A stretch of DNA of 64,000 nucleotides from Amphibacillus sp052055485 (lineage in GTDB: Bacteria; Bacillota; Bacilli; Bacillales; Amphibacillaceae), in contig NZ_CP197171.1 in NCBI RefSeq assembly GCF_052055485.1, positions 2,666,001 through 2,730,000 on the forward strand, in the 5' to 3' direction. Within the stretch, counting starts at the first letter, position 1, and the number at the start of each line of letters is the position of its first letter. Under the pieces are notes generated by a model. The model made no database searches, had not been told where the DNA came from, and was given only the letters and a program-made list of their open reading frames with translations. The position numbers and the translations under genes were made by a program. Shown here in pieces: positions 24,540 through 34,784 of the stretch.

Positions 24540-26468
24540 ATGCAAACAAAACAGTATTTGGACACTGAAACTGAAGAGGCAATTAAAAGATTTTATAGTG
24601 GTGAGAACTTTTATAGTCAGCATATTTTTGGTCACCATCCGGAGAAACGTGAAGAAAAACAGGGTTTCGTTTTTCGAGTATGGGCACCACAAGCGCAGCA
24701 AGTTTGGTTAGTTGGAACTTTCAATAATTGGGATGATTCTCTGCCGATGGAGAAAAATGAGACCTATGGTTACTGGGAAATATTCACTACTGAAGCTGTC
24801 GAACAGGATTTGTATAAGTATAAGGTGCGTCAAGCAGATGGAAGAGAAGTTTTTAAAATTGACCCATTTGCGATTGCTTTTGAAAAACGGCCCGGAAATG
24901 CAGCAATCATTCACACGGTTCCGAAGAAAAAATGGCGAGACGGATTATGGTTTGGTAGAAAAAAACGTTCTAATTTATTCAAGCGCCCCATAAACATCTA
25001 TGAGGTCCATGCGAGTTCATGGAAACATCATGAAGATGGCACACCCTATTCATTTACCGATTTAAAAGAAGAATTAATCCCCTATGTGAAAGAAATGGGA
25101 TATACCCACATTGAATTCATGCCGTTAATGGAGCACCCATTAGGAACTTCATGGGGATATCAACTTATTGGTTATTTTGCTCTTAGTTCTTATTATGGCA
25201 CTCCGGAAGCATTTCAAGATTTTGTTGAAGCCTGCCACCTGAACAATATCGGTGTACTTGTAGATTGGGTACCGGGACATTTTTGCAAAAATGATGATAC
25301 GTTGCCGACCTATGATGGGACACCACAGTTCGAATATCAAAATTCTGATCGAGCTAATAATATACGCTGGGGCTGCGTTAATTTTGATCTGGGTAAACCG
25401 GAGGTGCAAGCCTTTCTTATCTCTAGTGCCCTGTTTTGGCTGGAAATGTACCATATTGATGGATTTCGGGTGGATGCTGTCTCAAGTATGCTTTATTTAG
25501 ATTACGATGAAGGACCTTGGGAACCTAATCATGAAGGTGGCAATCGTAATTATGAAGGATATTACTTTTTACAAAAGCTGAATGCAGTTGTTAAGCTTGC
25601 ACATCCATCAGCAATAATGATTGCTGAGGAAAGTTCGTCGGAAACCAAAGTGACAGGGATGATAGAAACAGGAGCGCTTGGATTTGATTATAAATGGAAT
25701 ATGGGTTGGATGAATGATGTTTTAAAATTCTATGAAATGGATCCTGTTTATCGTAAAGATCATTTTGAGCTTGTGACCTTTTCGTTTATGTACATGATGC
25801 AGGAAAATTATATCTTACCCTTGTCTCATGATGAGGTAGTTCATGGCAAAAAAAGCTTAATGCATAAGATGTGGGGGGATCGCTATAAGCAATTTGCACA
25901 ATTAAGAAATTTATATACGTTTATGATCACACATCCGGGTAAGAAGCTATTGTTCATGGGAAGTGAATGGGGGCAATTTTTAGAATGGAAGTATGATGAA
26001 GGGCTGGAGTGGAGAGATTTGCATGATAACTTAAATCATAGTATGCAAAAATTCACAGCTCATCTCAATCAATTATATAAGTCAGAACCTGCTTTATGGG
26101 AGTTAGAAGAAGAAGCGAGTACGATAACCATCATTGATGCAGATAACCGTGATGAGTCGGTCCTTAGTTTTATTCGTCAGGGCAAAAAGAAAAGCGATTT
26201 TCTGATCGTTGTTCTAAACATGACTCCAATTGAGCGCCATGATTTTTGTATAGGTGTACCTTATAAAGGTAGCTATAGAGAACTCCTGAATACTGAAATG
26301 AAAGAGTTTGGTGGAACGTGGGAAGTAAATAACCCGATTCGTACAACGGAAGATGAACCATTTAAAGCTCTCCCATATCAAATTAAAACTATCGTACCCG
26401 CTTTAGGTGCTTTAATTATCCGACCTGATCAAATTCAGCTAAGGAAAAGGCGTACAACGACTAAGTAA
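24540..26468 (+). CDS. glgB: 1,4-alpha-glucan branching enzyme
   Basis: GlgB makes alpha-1,6 branches in glycogen. The 642-aa protein has an N-terminal CBM48-like domain (about residues 40-130), a GH13 barrel with EVHASSWKHHEDG, the nucleophile Asp in DGFRVDAVSSMLY near 311, the acid Glu in IAEESS near 363, and the third acidic residue in LSHDEVVHGKKSL near 431, then a C-terminal beta domain. Spacing after pgcA is 52 bases with GAGGTGAG as ribosome site. Length is normal for Firmicutes. Confidence 0.95.
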   Translation: MQTKQYLDTETEEAIKRFYSGENFYSQHIFGHHPEKREEKQGFVFRVWAPQAQQVWLVGTFNNWDDSLPMEKNETYGYWEIFTTEAVEQDLYKYKVRQADGREVFKIDPFAIAFEKRPGNAAIIHTVPKKKWRDGLWFGRKKRSNLFKRPINIYEVHASSWKHHEDGTPYSFTDLKEELIPYVKEMGYTHIEFMPLMEHPLGTSWGYQLIGYFALSSYYGTPEAFQDFVEACHLNNIGVLVDWVPGHFCKNDDTLPTYDGTPQFEYQNSDRANNIRWGCVNFDLGKPEVQAFLISSALFWLEMYHIDGFRVDAVSSMLYLDYDEGPWEPNHEGGNRNYEGYYFLQKLNAVVKLAHPSAIMIAEESSSETKVTGMIETGALGFDYKWNMGWMNDVLKFYEMDPVYRKDHFELVTFSFMYMMQENYILPLSHDEVVHGKKSLMHKMWGDRYKQFAQLRNLYTFMITHPGKKLLFMGSEWGQFLEWKYDEGLEWRDLHDNLNHSMQKFTAHLNQLYKSEPALWELEEEASTITIIDADNRDESVLSFIRQGKKKSDFLIVVLNMTPIERHDFCIGVPYKGSYRELLNTEMKEFGGTWEVNNPIRTTEDEPFKALPYQIKTIVPALGALIIRPDQIQLRKRRTTTK

Positions 26469-26713
26469 TTTTCTTTTAGAAGAAATGGGCAGGGTAACAT
26501 TTGAGTTGCACACTTCACCAATATATAAATATATTCATCGATAAGGGCTATTCATAAAAGCTGTATACATCTGTTCAGGAAGCCATCCATGTCGTTGTTT
26601 TGTCATCAAGATTTATCGATAAGCTCTAGTTTTTCTAACAAAAAGTTGTGATCTTCCTTATATCCACAGGATTTGCCTTTTACTATAAATCTGCAAACCA
26701 AAGAAAGGGGGAA

Positions 26714-26733
26714 GGTGAAAGAAAGCTTTCACC
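26714..26733 (+). promoter_or_regulatory. Perfect hairpin between the glgC ribosome site and start codon
   Basis: GGTGAAAG (26714-26721), loop AAAG, CTTTCACC (26726-26733). The strong Shine-Dalgarno AAAGGGGGA (26704-26712) lies about 29 bases before the ATG in linear sequence, but only about 9 once this 20-base hairpin is folded. The structure therefore appears to bring the ribosome site to the correct distance. Confidence 0.6.
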
Positions 26734-26740
26734 GTATAAT

Positions 26741-27883
26741 ATGCAAAATGAAATGTTAGCCATTATTCTCGCTGGGGGAAAAGGGTCTCGATTAGGGAAA
26801 TTAACAAAGAATATTGCAAAACCAGCGGTTCCATTTGGAGGGCGCTATCGCATTATTGACTTTACCTTAAGCAATTGCGCAAATTCTGGAATTAAAAATG
26901 TTGGTGTGGTCACTCAGTATCAGCCGCTTGCTTTAAATAGCCATGTTGATGATGGGACCAGTTGGGGGTTGGATGGTATTAATTCAGGAGTAACAATCCT
27001 TCAGCCATTTGCAGGAGCAGATGGGGGGAAATGGTTTGATGGAACAGCACATGCCATTTACCAAAACATGGCTTATATTGATGAGATGAACCCTGAATAT
27101 GTGCTGGTCCTGTCAGGTGACCATATTTATAAGATGGATTATGAGGAAATGTTAGAGACACATAAAACAAATAATGCCTCTCTAACCGTTGCTGTCATTG
27201 AAGTACCAGAAAAAGAAGCCTCCCGTTTTGGGATCATGAATACGGATGAAAATGACCGTATTATCGAATTTGAAGAAAAACCAGAAAAGCCCAAAAATAA
27301 TCTTGCCTCAATGGGAATTTATATCTTTAATTGGGATAGATTGCGTAATGTGCTCTTAAATAGCTACTCGAAAGATGATCAGATGCTTGACTTTGGCAAG
27401 CATGTGATTCCATCCTATCTAGAGAGTGGGGAGAACGTTTTTGTTTATCGCTTTTCTGGCTACTGGAAGGACGTTGGGACGATCGAGTCGCTCTGGGAAG
27501 CTAATATGGAATTTATTGATCCAAAAATGAATTTAACCATCCGGGATAAGTCATGGCGTGTCTACTCCAAGAATACAATTTCTCCACCCAATCTGATAAC
27601 AGAGACTGCTTCAGTAAAAGAGTCACTAATTGCTGACGGCTGCTATGTAGCAGGTGAAATTGAAAATAGTATTCTATCAAATGATGTCCAAGTGAAAGAA
27701 GGATCGAAAATTACGGATAGTTTTATTATGCCTGGTGCAAACATTGGTAAGAATGTCACGCTTCACCGTGCCATTATTGGCGAAAATGCAGTTGTGGGTG
27801 ATAACAAAGTGATTGATGGAACTGAGGAAATAGGCGTCATAGGATATTCTGAAGTGATAGGAGTGACAAACGATGAGGACTAA
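26741..27883 (+). CDS. glgC: Glucose-1-phosphate adenylyltransferase, catalytic subunit
   Basis: GlgC makes ADP-glucose from ATP and glucose-1-P, the committed step of glycogen synthesis. It shows the nucleotide loop LAGGKGSRLGKLT near residues 9-21, KPAVPFGG near 28, GTAHAIYQN near 101, the segment LSGDHIYKMDY near 124 and a C-terminal left-handed beta helix. Start ATG 26741 gives 380 aa, the normal length; the longer frame has no family match before it. The upstream leader holds a hairpin that seems to set ribosome-site spacing. It overlaps glgD by 11 bases. Confidence 0.95.
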   Translation: MQNEMLAIILAGGKGSRLGKLTKNIAKPAVPFGGRYRIIDFTLSNCANSGIKNVGVVTQYQPLALNSHVDDGTSWGLDGINSGVTILQPFAGADGGKWFDGTAHAIYQNMAYIDEMNPEYVLVLSGDHIYKMDYEEMLETHKTNNASLTVAVIEVPEKEASRFGIMNTDENDRIIEFEEKPEKPKNNLASMGIYIFNWDRLRNVLLNSYSKDDQMLDFGKHVIPSYLESGENVFVYRFSGYWKDVGTIESLWEANMEFIDPKMNLTIRDKSWRVYSKNTISPPNLITETASVKESLIADGCYVAGEIENSILSNDVQVKEGSKITDSFIMPGANIGKNVTLHRAIIGENAVVGDNKVIDGTEEIGVIGYSEVIGVTNDED

Positions 27884-29015
27884 TAAACTTTGTGCTGTTT
27901 TGGGGAATATACAACGCTATAATGCTTTACTACCATTAACAACTCACAGACCCTTAGCCACCCTGCCGTTTGCTTGTAAATATAGATTGATTGATTTTCC
28001 CCTTTCTAGTATTGTCAATGCAAATATTAATACTGTCTATATGATTTTTAATGAAGGTGAGACCCAATCTGTCTTTGACCATATTGGGGGAGGGAAAGAG
28101 TGGAATTTAGATGGTGTTCATCATCGTTTCTTTATTCATCTCTATCAAGACTTCTTAAAATTAAAAGCCAATGAATCAGATTACTATCGCCCTCTAATTG
28201 ATTATCTTGAAAAATCAAAATCAGAATACACGGTTTACATGAGCAGCAAGATGATTTGTAATATTGATTTACGTGCTGTATTAAAGATTCATCAACTCCA
28301 AAAAAATGAAATGACTGTCGTCTATAAAAAAGTAGATGCAGAAAAGATCTGTGAGACGGACGCGGTCCTATCTTTAACCGATCAAGGTCAAATTACAGAT
28401 GTTCGACCGTTCATGGAACATACCGAGGACAAAAAACAAGAAAATCTTTGCATGGATATTTATATCGTTCAAACCGAATGGCTTATAGATCAATTAAAAG
28501 CAGGTCAGCAAGAGGGAGCAACAGTCGATCTCCAAGATTTTCTAAGAAAGAAAATTCACACCGTCAAAAGCTCCACATATGAATATACGGGTTATTTAAG
28601 CAATATCTTTGACATCAACTCTTTTTACAAAGCGTCATTAGATATGTTAAATCAACAGAAATTCAATTCTTTACTCTACTCAAGCCAAAAGATTTATACG
28701 AAGTTAAAAAATGAAGTCCCCACCTATTATGCTAAGTCATCTGAGATAAAAAATAGTCAATTTGCAACAGGTTGTCTGATAAAAGGTAAGGTGGAAAACT
28801 CCTCCATATCCCGTGGTACCCTGTTGGAAGAGAATACAGAAGTAAGAGAATCAATCATTATGCCAAGCGCAAAAATATGTGCTGGTGCTAAAATCGAATA
28901 CGCTATACTTGACAAACATGTTGTCGTTGATCCTGATGTGAAAATTATCGGTACAAAAGAAAACCCAATTGTCATTAAAAAGAACAGCCATATTAAGAGT
29001 GATATATTAAGATAG
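27873..29015 (+). CDS. glgD: Glucose-1-phosphate adenylyltransferase, regulatory subunit GlgD
   Basis: A GlgC paralogue typical of Firmicutes that forms GlgC/GlgD complexes and raises activity. The 380-aa protein keeps the fold (FACKYRLIDFPLSSIVNA near residue 30, beta-helix hexapeptides near 290-370), but the catalytic nucleotide loop GGKGSRL is replaced by GNIQRYNALL, so it should not be catalytic. It begins inside the glgC end, which favours a fixed subunit ratio by translational coupling. Confidence 0.93.
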   Translation: MRTNKLCAVLGNIQRYNALLPLTTHRPLATLPFACKYRLIDFPLSSIVNANINTVYMIFNEGETQSVFDHIGGGKEWNLDGVHHRFFIHLYQDFLKLKANESDYYRPLIDYLEKSKSEYTVYMSSKMICNIDLRAVLKIHQLQKNEMTVVYKKVDAEKICETDAVLSLTDQGQITDVRPFMEHTEDKKQENLCMDIYIVQTEWLIDQLKAGQQEGATVDLQDFLRKKIHTVKSSTYEYTGYLSNIFDINSFYKASLDMLNQQKFNSLLYSSQKIYTKLKNEVPTYYAKSSEIKNSQFATGCLIKGKVENSSISRGTLLEENTEVRESIIMPSAKICAGAKIEYAILDKHVVVDPDVKIIGTKENPIVIKKNSHIKSDILR

Positions 29016-29023
29016 GGGGAAAC

Positions 29024-30472
29024 ATGAACATGAAGGTATTGTTTGCAAGTGCGGAATGTGCACCATTTTTCAAAACAGGAGGACTAGGAGACGTTGTAGG
29101 TGCTTTGCCAAAGGAATTAGCGAAAAAAGGTGTAGAGGTAGCTGTTGTGCTTCCGCTTCATAAAACGATACCAACTGAATATAGGGATCGTTTCGAACAT
29201 GTCGCTTCTTTTTCAGTAGATGTGGGATGGAGAAATCAATTTTGTGGAATAGAACAGTTACGACTTGATCAGGTCACGTATTACTTTATCGATAATTTAT
29301 ATTATTTTGATCGGGACCAGCTCTATGGATTTTATGATGATGGTGAACGCTTCGCTTACTTTCAGCTCGCATTGATTGAGATGCTTCAGGTTGTTGATTT
29401 TATTCCAGATATCATCCATGTGAATGATTACCATACAGCCATGATTCCTTTTCTACTAAAAGAAAAGTATCATTGGGTATCAGCCTATCAATCGATTCGG
29501 ACAGTTTTAACCATTCATAATATTGAATTCCAAGGGCAGTATAACCCGAATATTTTAGCCGATTTATTCGGTGTTGGTGATGGGCGTTATCATGATGGTA
29601 CCATTCGATTTCACAATGATGTTAACTGGTTAAAAGCAGGGATTGTCTATTCTAATTATGTCAACACGGTGAGTCATTCATATGCTGGTGAGATCCAAAC
29701 AGCTGAGTTTGGCAATGGCTTAGACGGAATTTTACGGATGGAAAGTGGTAAACTGAGGGGGATTATAAATGGCATTGATTATGAGCTTAATAATCCAGAA
29801 ACAGATAAGGTTCTTGCCGCTAACTTCTCTCAACAAGATCTTGCCGGCAAAAAAGTTTGTAAAAAGGAACTTCAAAACATTGTAGGTTTACCTGAGCGTG
29901 AGGATGTTCCGATCATTGCCGTTGTTAGTCGACTTACACATCAAAAGGGTTTTCATCTTGTACTTGAGGAGTTAGAAAATCTTTTGCAATATGATGTTCA
30001 ATTTATTCTATTAGGAACAGGAGACCCAGCCTTTGAGCATCAATTTAAATTATTGTCTGAATGGTATCCAAACAAATGTGCAGCTCACCTGACATTTGAT
30101 CTCGAACTAGCTCAACAGATTTATGCAGGGGCAGATCTATTCTTGATGCCATCTAAGTTTGAGCCGTGCGGGTTATCACAAATGATTGCAATGCGCTATG
30201 GCACATTACCCGTTGTCCATGAAATTGGTGGACTAAAGGATACTGTAAAACCCTATAATCCAATTGAAAAAACAGGTACAGGGTTTGGCTTTTCAATTTT
30301 TACACCATTCTATATGATGGAGGCCTTGAAAAAGGCGATTCATGTTTACCAGGAAGAAAAGGATGTTTGGCAACAGTTGATTCAAACAGCGATGTCACAG
30401 GATTTCAGCTGGACATCATCAAGTGAACAATATCTTGCACTTTATCAAGAATTAACAAGAGATGCCATGTAA
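29024..30472 (+). CDS. glgA: Glycogen synthase
   Basis: GlgA (GT5) extends alpha-1,4-glucan from ADP-glucose. The 482-aa protein begins with KVLFASAECAPFFKTGGLGD (ADP-glucose-binding Lys in the KTGGL motif near residue 16) and continues with HVNDYHTAMIP near 132, TIHNIEFQGQ near 165, and the C-terminal Rossmann domain with FEPCGLSQMIAMRYG near 380. An ATG two codons later is an alternative start. AGGGGGA precedes it, 8 bases after glgD. Confidence 0.96.
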   Translation: MNMKVLFASAECAPFFKTGGLGDVVGALPKELAKKGVEVAVVLPLHKTIPTEYRDRFEHVASFSVDVGWRNQFCGIEQLRLDQVTYYFIDNLYYFDRDQLYGFYDDGERFAYFQLALIEMLQVVDFIPDIIHVNDYHTAMIPFLLKEKYHWVSAYQSIRTVLTIHNIEFQGQYNPNILADLFGVGDGRYHDGTIRFHNDVNWLKAGIVYSNYVNTVSHSYAGEIQTAEFGNGLDGILRMESGKLRGIINGIDYELNNPETDKVLAANFSQQDLAGKKVCKKELQNIVGLPEREDVPIIAVVSRLTHQKGFHLVLEELENLLQYDVQFILLGTGDPAFEHQFKLLSEWYPNKCAAHLTFDLELAQQIYAGADLFLMPSKFEPCGLSQMIAMRYGTLPVVHEIGGLKDTVKPYNPIEKTGTGFGFSIFTPFYMMEALKKAIHVYQEEKDVWQQLIQTAMSQDFSWTSSSEQYLALYQELTRDAM

Positions 30473-30529
30473 GAATACCATGGTCTAGATTCTGATAAGA
30501 AAAAGCAGACAGAGAAGAGGACGCACTAG

Positions 30530-32950
30530 ATGACACTGGATAAAAAAACCTTTAAAAAAGAACTGAGGCAGCGCCTTAGCGAAAATTATGCGATGGAAAT
30601 CGAAGACGCTAGCGAACAAGAACTATTCTATACATTGGGTACTTTAATAAAAGCCCAGTATGCTGAAGCATGGGGTAATACCTGGAGACGTTATATATCA
30701 AAACAACAAAAACAAGTGTATTACTTTTCAATTGAGTTTTTGCCAGGGAGGATGTTAAAAAGTAACCTGTTGAATCTTGGTATGTTAGCAATGGTGAGGG
30801 AAGCCTTAGCAGAGCTCAATATTGATTTAGACAAAATAGCAGATGTGGAAAAGGATATGGCGTTAGGAAATGGAGGACTGGGCAGACTGGCATCCTGTTT
30901 TATGGATTCAATTGCTTCCTGCAACCTGCCCGGAAATGGTAACGGAATTCGTTATGATTATGGTCTTTTTAAACAGCGCTTTGTTGATGGTTATCAAGTA
31001 GAACTTCCTGATGAATGGCTTAAAGGCGGTAATATATGGGAGATTCGCAGGGAAAGTAAGGCTGTTGATGTTCGTGTTGGTGGTCATGTTTATTTAGCAG
31101 AAGTAAGCAAAGGACATTTCAAACCTGTTTATGAGAATGCCCGAGTATTACGAGCTGTTCCTTATGATACTGGCATGGTAGGCTATGACAATGATGTTGT
31201 CAATACACTGCGATTATGGTCTGTTGAAATCCCTGCTTCTGAAGAAGATAAGTATCAGAGCATTCATGGGCGCAGGGAATTGGAAGATTTAACGGCTGTA
31301 CTTTATCCAGATGATTCCAATGAACAGGGGCGATTAACTCGTTTAACGCAAGAGTATTTCTTTGTATCGGCAGGGATTCAAAGCATTATCCGCCATTACA
31401 AGAAGCAATATAAAAAGCCGATTGCTCAATTGAGTGAGTATGTTTCGATTCATATTAATGATACCCATCCAGCCTTATGTGTACCAGAAATGATGCGGAT
31501 ATTGATGGATGAAGAGGATTTATCATGGGAACAAGCGTGGGATATAACCGTAAAAATAATGAGCTATACGAACCATACGATTATGGCAGAGGCCCTAGAA
31601 AAATGGTCCATAGATCTAATGAAACGTACTGTTCCGCGAATGTATCAAATTATCGAAGAAATTGACAGACGTTATGTTGAGACCATAAAAGCTTTACATC
31701 CTTATGAGCTCGTTGAGCGCACAAGAATTATTCGTGAGGGCCAAGTTCATATGGCACATTTATCGATCATTGGAAGTCATAGTACGAATGGTGTGGCAAA
31801 ACTCCACTCAGATTTATTAAAAGCAGTTGTCCTGCATGACTTTTATGTTATTTATCCAGATCGTTTTAACAATAAGACGAATGGAGTCGCACAACGTCGC
31901 TGGTCACAGATTGTTAATCGCCCGATGTCTAAGGTGTTAGATGAAACGATTGGGAAAACGTGGCGAAAAAACCCGGATGATTTAAAATTATTAATGAATT
32001 ATCAAGCTGATGATAAAGTACTAACTAAATTAGCTGAAGCCAAAAAAGCAAATAAGCAAGCCTTAGCAGATTATGTTTTATCAGCTACTGGAATAGCGAT
32101 TTCTTCAGAAGCAATTTTTGATGTGCAAATTAAACGGCTTCATGCCTATAAGAGACAGCTGTTAAATTTACTCCACATCATTAAGCTTTATCAAGATATC
32201 AAGGAAAATCCACAAATAGAGCGACAGAAGCGAGTATTTATTTTTGGAGCAAAGGCGGCACCAAGTTATCATTATGCAAAAGTGATCATTAAATGCATCA
32301 ATGAAGCGGCTCACTTAATAAATAATGATCCAGCAATTCATGATCAGCTCAAGATTGTTTTCTTGGAAAATTATAATGTCACGCTAGCTGAGAAGATAAT
32401 TCCAGCTGCTGATGTAAGTGAGCAAATCTCACTCGCATCTAAAGAAGCTTCAGGTACAAGTAATATGAAGCTTATGCTTAATGGGGCAATTACTTTAGCC
32501 ACTCTAGATGGCGCAAACGTAGAAATTCGTGATGCGGTGGGTGATGAGAATATCTATATTTTTGGTTTAACAGAACAAGAAGTTTATCAATACTATCAAA
32601 ATCAAGATTATTCTGCCCGTCAGTTATACGAAGAAAACCCGATCATTCACCGAGTTTTAAATGCTTTTATTGATGGGACCATTCCAAATATAGAGTATGA
32701 GGGTCGTGAAATATTTGATTCATTAATTCAATACAATGATGAATATTTCTTATTACGAGATTTTGACTCATATGTTGAGGCACAGCAACAGATTGATCAC
32801 GCCTATGCCGATCAATCTTTTTGGCAAAAAATGAGCTTAATCAATATTGCAAATGCCGGCAGGTTTTCCTCAGACGAAACGGTGCGCCGCTATGCAGAGG
32901 ACATTTGGAAAGTTGACCCCATCAGATTGCCTGTTGATGAGGAAGGATAG
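30530..32950 (+). CDS. glgP: Glycogen phosphorylase
   Basis: GlgP (GT35) releases glucose-1-P from glycogen with pyridoxal phosphate. The 806-aa protein has GNGGLGRLASCF near residue 112, the segment NDTHPALCVPEMMR near 309 and the cofactor loop EASGTSNMKLMLNGA near 641 with the PLP-binding Lys, then TLDGANVEI. It lies in the synthesis operon, so storage and mobilisation are co-expressed and must be balanced at enzyme level. The stop is 4 bases before the next gene. Confidence 0.96.
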   Translation: MTLDKKTFKKELRQRLSENYAMEIEDASEQELFYTLGTLIKAQYAEAWGNTWRRYISKQQKQVYYFSIEFLPGRMLKSNLLNLGMLAMVREALAELNIDLDKIADVEKDMALGNGGLGRLASCFMDSIASCNLPGNGNGIRYDYGLFKQRFVDGYQVELPDEWLKGGNIWEIRRESKAVDVRVGGHVYLAEVSKGHFKPVYENARVLRAVPYDTGMVGYDNDVVNTLRLWSVEIPASEEDKYQSIHGRRELEDLTAVLYPDDSNEQGRLTRLTQEYFFVSAGIQSIIRHYKKQYKKPIAQLSEYVSIHINDTHPALCVPEMMRILMDEEDLSWEQAWDITVKIMSYTNHTIMAEALEKWSIDLMKRTVPRMYQIIEEIDRRYVETIKALHPYELVERTRIIREGQVHMAHLSIIGSHSTNGVAKLHSDLLKAVVLHDFYVIYPDRFNNKTNGVAQRRWSQIVNRPMSKVLDETIGKTWRKNPDDLKLLMNYQADDKVLTKLAEAKKANKQALADYVLSATGIAISSEAIFDVQIKRLHAYKRQLLNLLHIIKLYQDIKENPQIERQKRVFIFGAKAAPSYHYAKVIIKCINEAAHLINNDPAIHDQLKIVFLENYNVTLAEKIIPAADVSEQISLASKEASGTSNMKLMLNGAITLATLDGANVEIRDAVGDENIYIFGLTEQEVYQYYQNQDYSARQLYEENPIIHRVLNAFIDGTIPNIEYEGREIFDSLIQYNDEYFLLRDFDSYVEAQQQIDHAYADQSFWQKMSLINIANAGRFSSDETVRRYAEDIWKVDPIRLPVDEEG

Positions 32951-32954
32951 TCAA

Positions 32955-34784
32955 ATGACAGACATTTATTACAATTCATGGTTAGCTGATTACAAGGATC
33001 CATTTGGTGCTGTTCCATCAGGGGAAGTTGCTAGCTTTTCTATAGAGGTAAAAGCCCATCAGATACTAGAAGTAGACTTAGTGATTCGAAAAGAAGATGG
33101 GCAACATAATGAAGAGAGATATCCCATGCTTGCTAAAGGTAACGATCGTTTCTCTTATACTCATTCAATCGATGAAGGAAAGGGATTATACTTTTATTAT
33201 TTCTCAATCAAGTGGAAGGAAGCAAATGGCAGGGAAGTTATCCGTTTCTTAGGCTCATCTGGTTTTAAAGGAGAGGGACAGCTTTATGCTCATTGGCATG
33301 AAGTTGTTCCTTATCAATTGACTTGTTATGAATTAGAAGAGAAACCACCTAGCTGGTACCGAGAAGCTGTCTTTTATCAAATATTCCCTGATCGTTTTTT
33401 CAATGGTAATTCCAATCAAGAAATAAATGCTCCTAAGCGAAATACATTCATTTATAGTGATACACGTGATACGCCAATGTATATTCGTGGACAAAGCGGT
33501 GAGATTCTTCGGTGGGATTTTTATGGTGGGAATATAGCTGGTATTCGTAAGAAAATACCATATTTAAAAGAATTAGGTGTCAATGCCCTTTACTTAAATC
33601 CAATTTTTAAAGCAGCCAGCAATCATCGCTATGATACGGGTGACTATCTGGAGATTGACCCGGTTCTAGGTGATGAAGCTCAATTTAAGCAATTGATTGA
33701 AGACCTCCATTCAGCAGGTATGCATGTTATTTTAGATGGAGTATTCAGTCATGTTGGAAGAAATAGCCGATACTTTAATTATGATGGTTCTTTCGGTGAT
33801 GAAGAAGGTGCATATCAAAACCCCAATAGCCCTTACTATTCTTGGTTTACGTTTGAAAATTACCCGAATCAATATAAATCTTGGTGGGGAATTGATGATT
33901 TGCCGGAAGTAGATAAGATGAATAAAATGTTTCAAGACTTTGTTTATCGGTCTGAAGATAGTGTGATTGATAAGTGGACTAAGCTTGGTGTTGATGGTTG
34001 GCGCTTAGATGTGGCAGATGAACTGCCAGACTGTTTTATAGCCGGTATTAGGCAAAAATTAGATCATTACTATGATCAAGTCTTAATTGGCGAGGTTTGG
34101 GAAGATGCTTCGAACAAAATTTCCTATGATCAACGGAGACAGTATATTTTAGGCAATCACTTACATGGTGTCATGAACTATCCACTCCGAAAAGCGATCT
34201 TGCAATTGCTTTGCTTGGAGAAATCACCAGAGGAAATTTGCGTTCAATTAACACAGCTTCAAGAAAACTATCCAAAGGAAGTCCTGTATAACAGCTTAAA
34301 TAACATTGGGACCCATGATACCGAGCGCATTTATACATTATTAGGAGAAAACCAACAAAAAGTAAAACTTGCCTTTAGTCTTTTGCTGATTGCTCCTGGT
34401 GTTCCTTGTCTCTATTATGGTGATGAGGCGGGTGTAACTGGTGGGAAGGATCCCGAAAACCGGAAGTTTTTCCCTTGGCATAAAATCGACCAGAATATTT
34501 TTAATCATTGTCAAACCTGGGTTGCCGAACGCAAACAAAATGAAACTTTAAAGCATGGGGAATGGACTATGTTTTATACAAACGAGCTAATCGGGATGAT
34601 ACGTTACACAGATCGTAACTATACTCTTTTGCTCGTTAATCCATATGAACAAGCAAAAAATTGTCATCCAGAACAGATTCATTTTCTACGGTCAAACCCA
34701 CTACCCGACAATATATTTAAGCAAATATTCTCTGGTCTGACCGTAGCTGGATTGGGTGATTATTTTATGAAAGGGACGCTCTAA
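32955..34784 (+). CDS. GH13 alpha-glycosidase (neopullulanase/cyclomaltodextrinase-like)
   Basis: A 609-aa family GH13 enzyme with an N-terminal beta domain (about residues 1-120, CBM34-like), AVFYQIFPDRF near 137 and the catalytic residues in DGWRLDVADE near 348, IGEVWED near 377 and NIGTHDTER near 450. No signal peptide is seen, so it acts inside the cell. Start ATG 32955 is taken over an upstream frame inside glgP. In this operon it most likely hydrolyses alpha-1,6 or alpha-1,4 links in limit dextrins left by GlgP, the role filled by AmyX elsewhere. Exact specificity is open. Confidence 0.87.
   Translation: MTDIYYNSWLADYKDPFGAVPSGEVASFSIEVKAHQILEVDLVIRKEDGQHNEERYPMLAKGNDRFSYTHSIDEGKGLYFYYFSIKWKEANGREVIRFLGSSGFKGEGQLYAHWHEVVPYQLTCYELEEKPPSWYREAVFYQIFPDRFFNGNSNQEINAPKRNTFIYSDTRDTPMYIRGQSGEILRWDFYGGNIAGIRKKIPYLKELGVNALYLNPIFKAASNHRYDTGDYLEIDPVLGDEAQFKQLIEDLHSAGMHVILDGVFSHVGRNSRYFNYDGSFGDEEGAYQNPNSPYYSWFTFENYPNQYKSWWGIDDLPEVDKMNKMFQDFVYRSEDSVIDKWTKLGVDGWRLDVADELPDCFIAGIRQKLDHYYDQVLIGEVWEDASNKISYDQRRQYILGNHLHGVMNYPLRKAILQLLCLEKSPEEICVQLTQLQENYPKEVLYNSLNNIGTHDTERIYTLLGENQQKVKLAFSLLLIAPGVPCLYYGDEAGVTGGKDPENRKFFPWHKIDQNIFNHCQTWVAERKQNETLKHGEWTMFYTNELIGMIRYTDRNYTLLLVNPYEQAKNCHPEQIHFLRSNPLPDNIFKQIFSGLTVAGLGDYFMKGTL

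Noticed and set aside
26711..26733. cre site before glgC
   Set aside because: TGAAAG...CTTTCA looks like cre halves, but the spacing is two bases too long and the GCG centre is missing; it is better explained as a hairpin.
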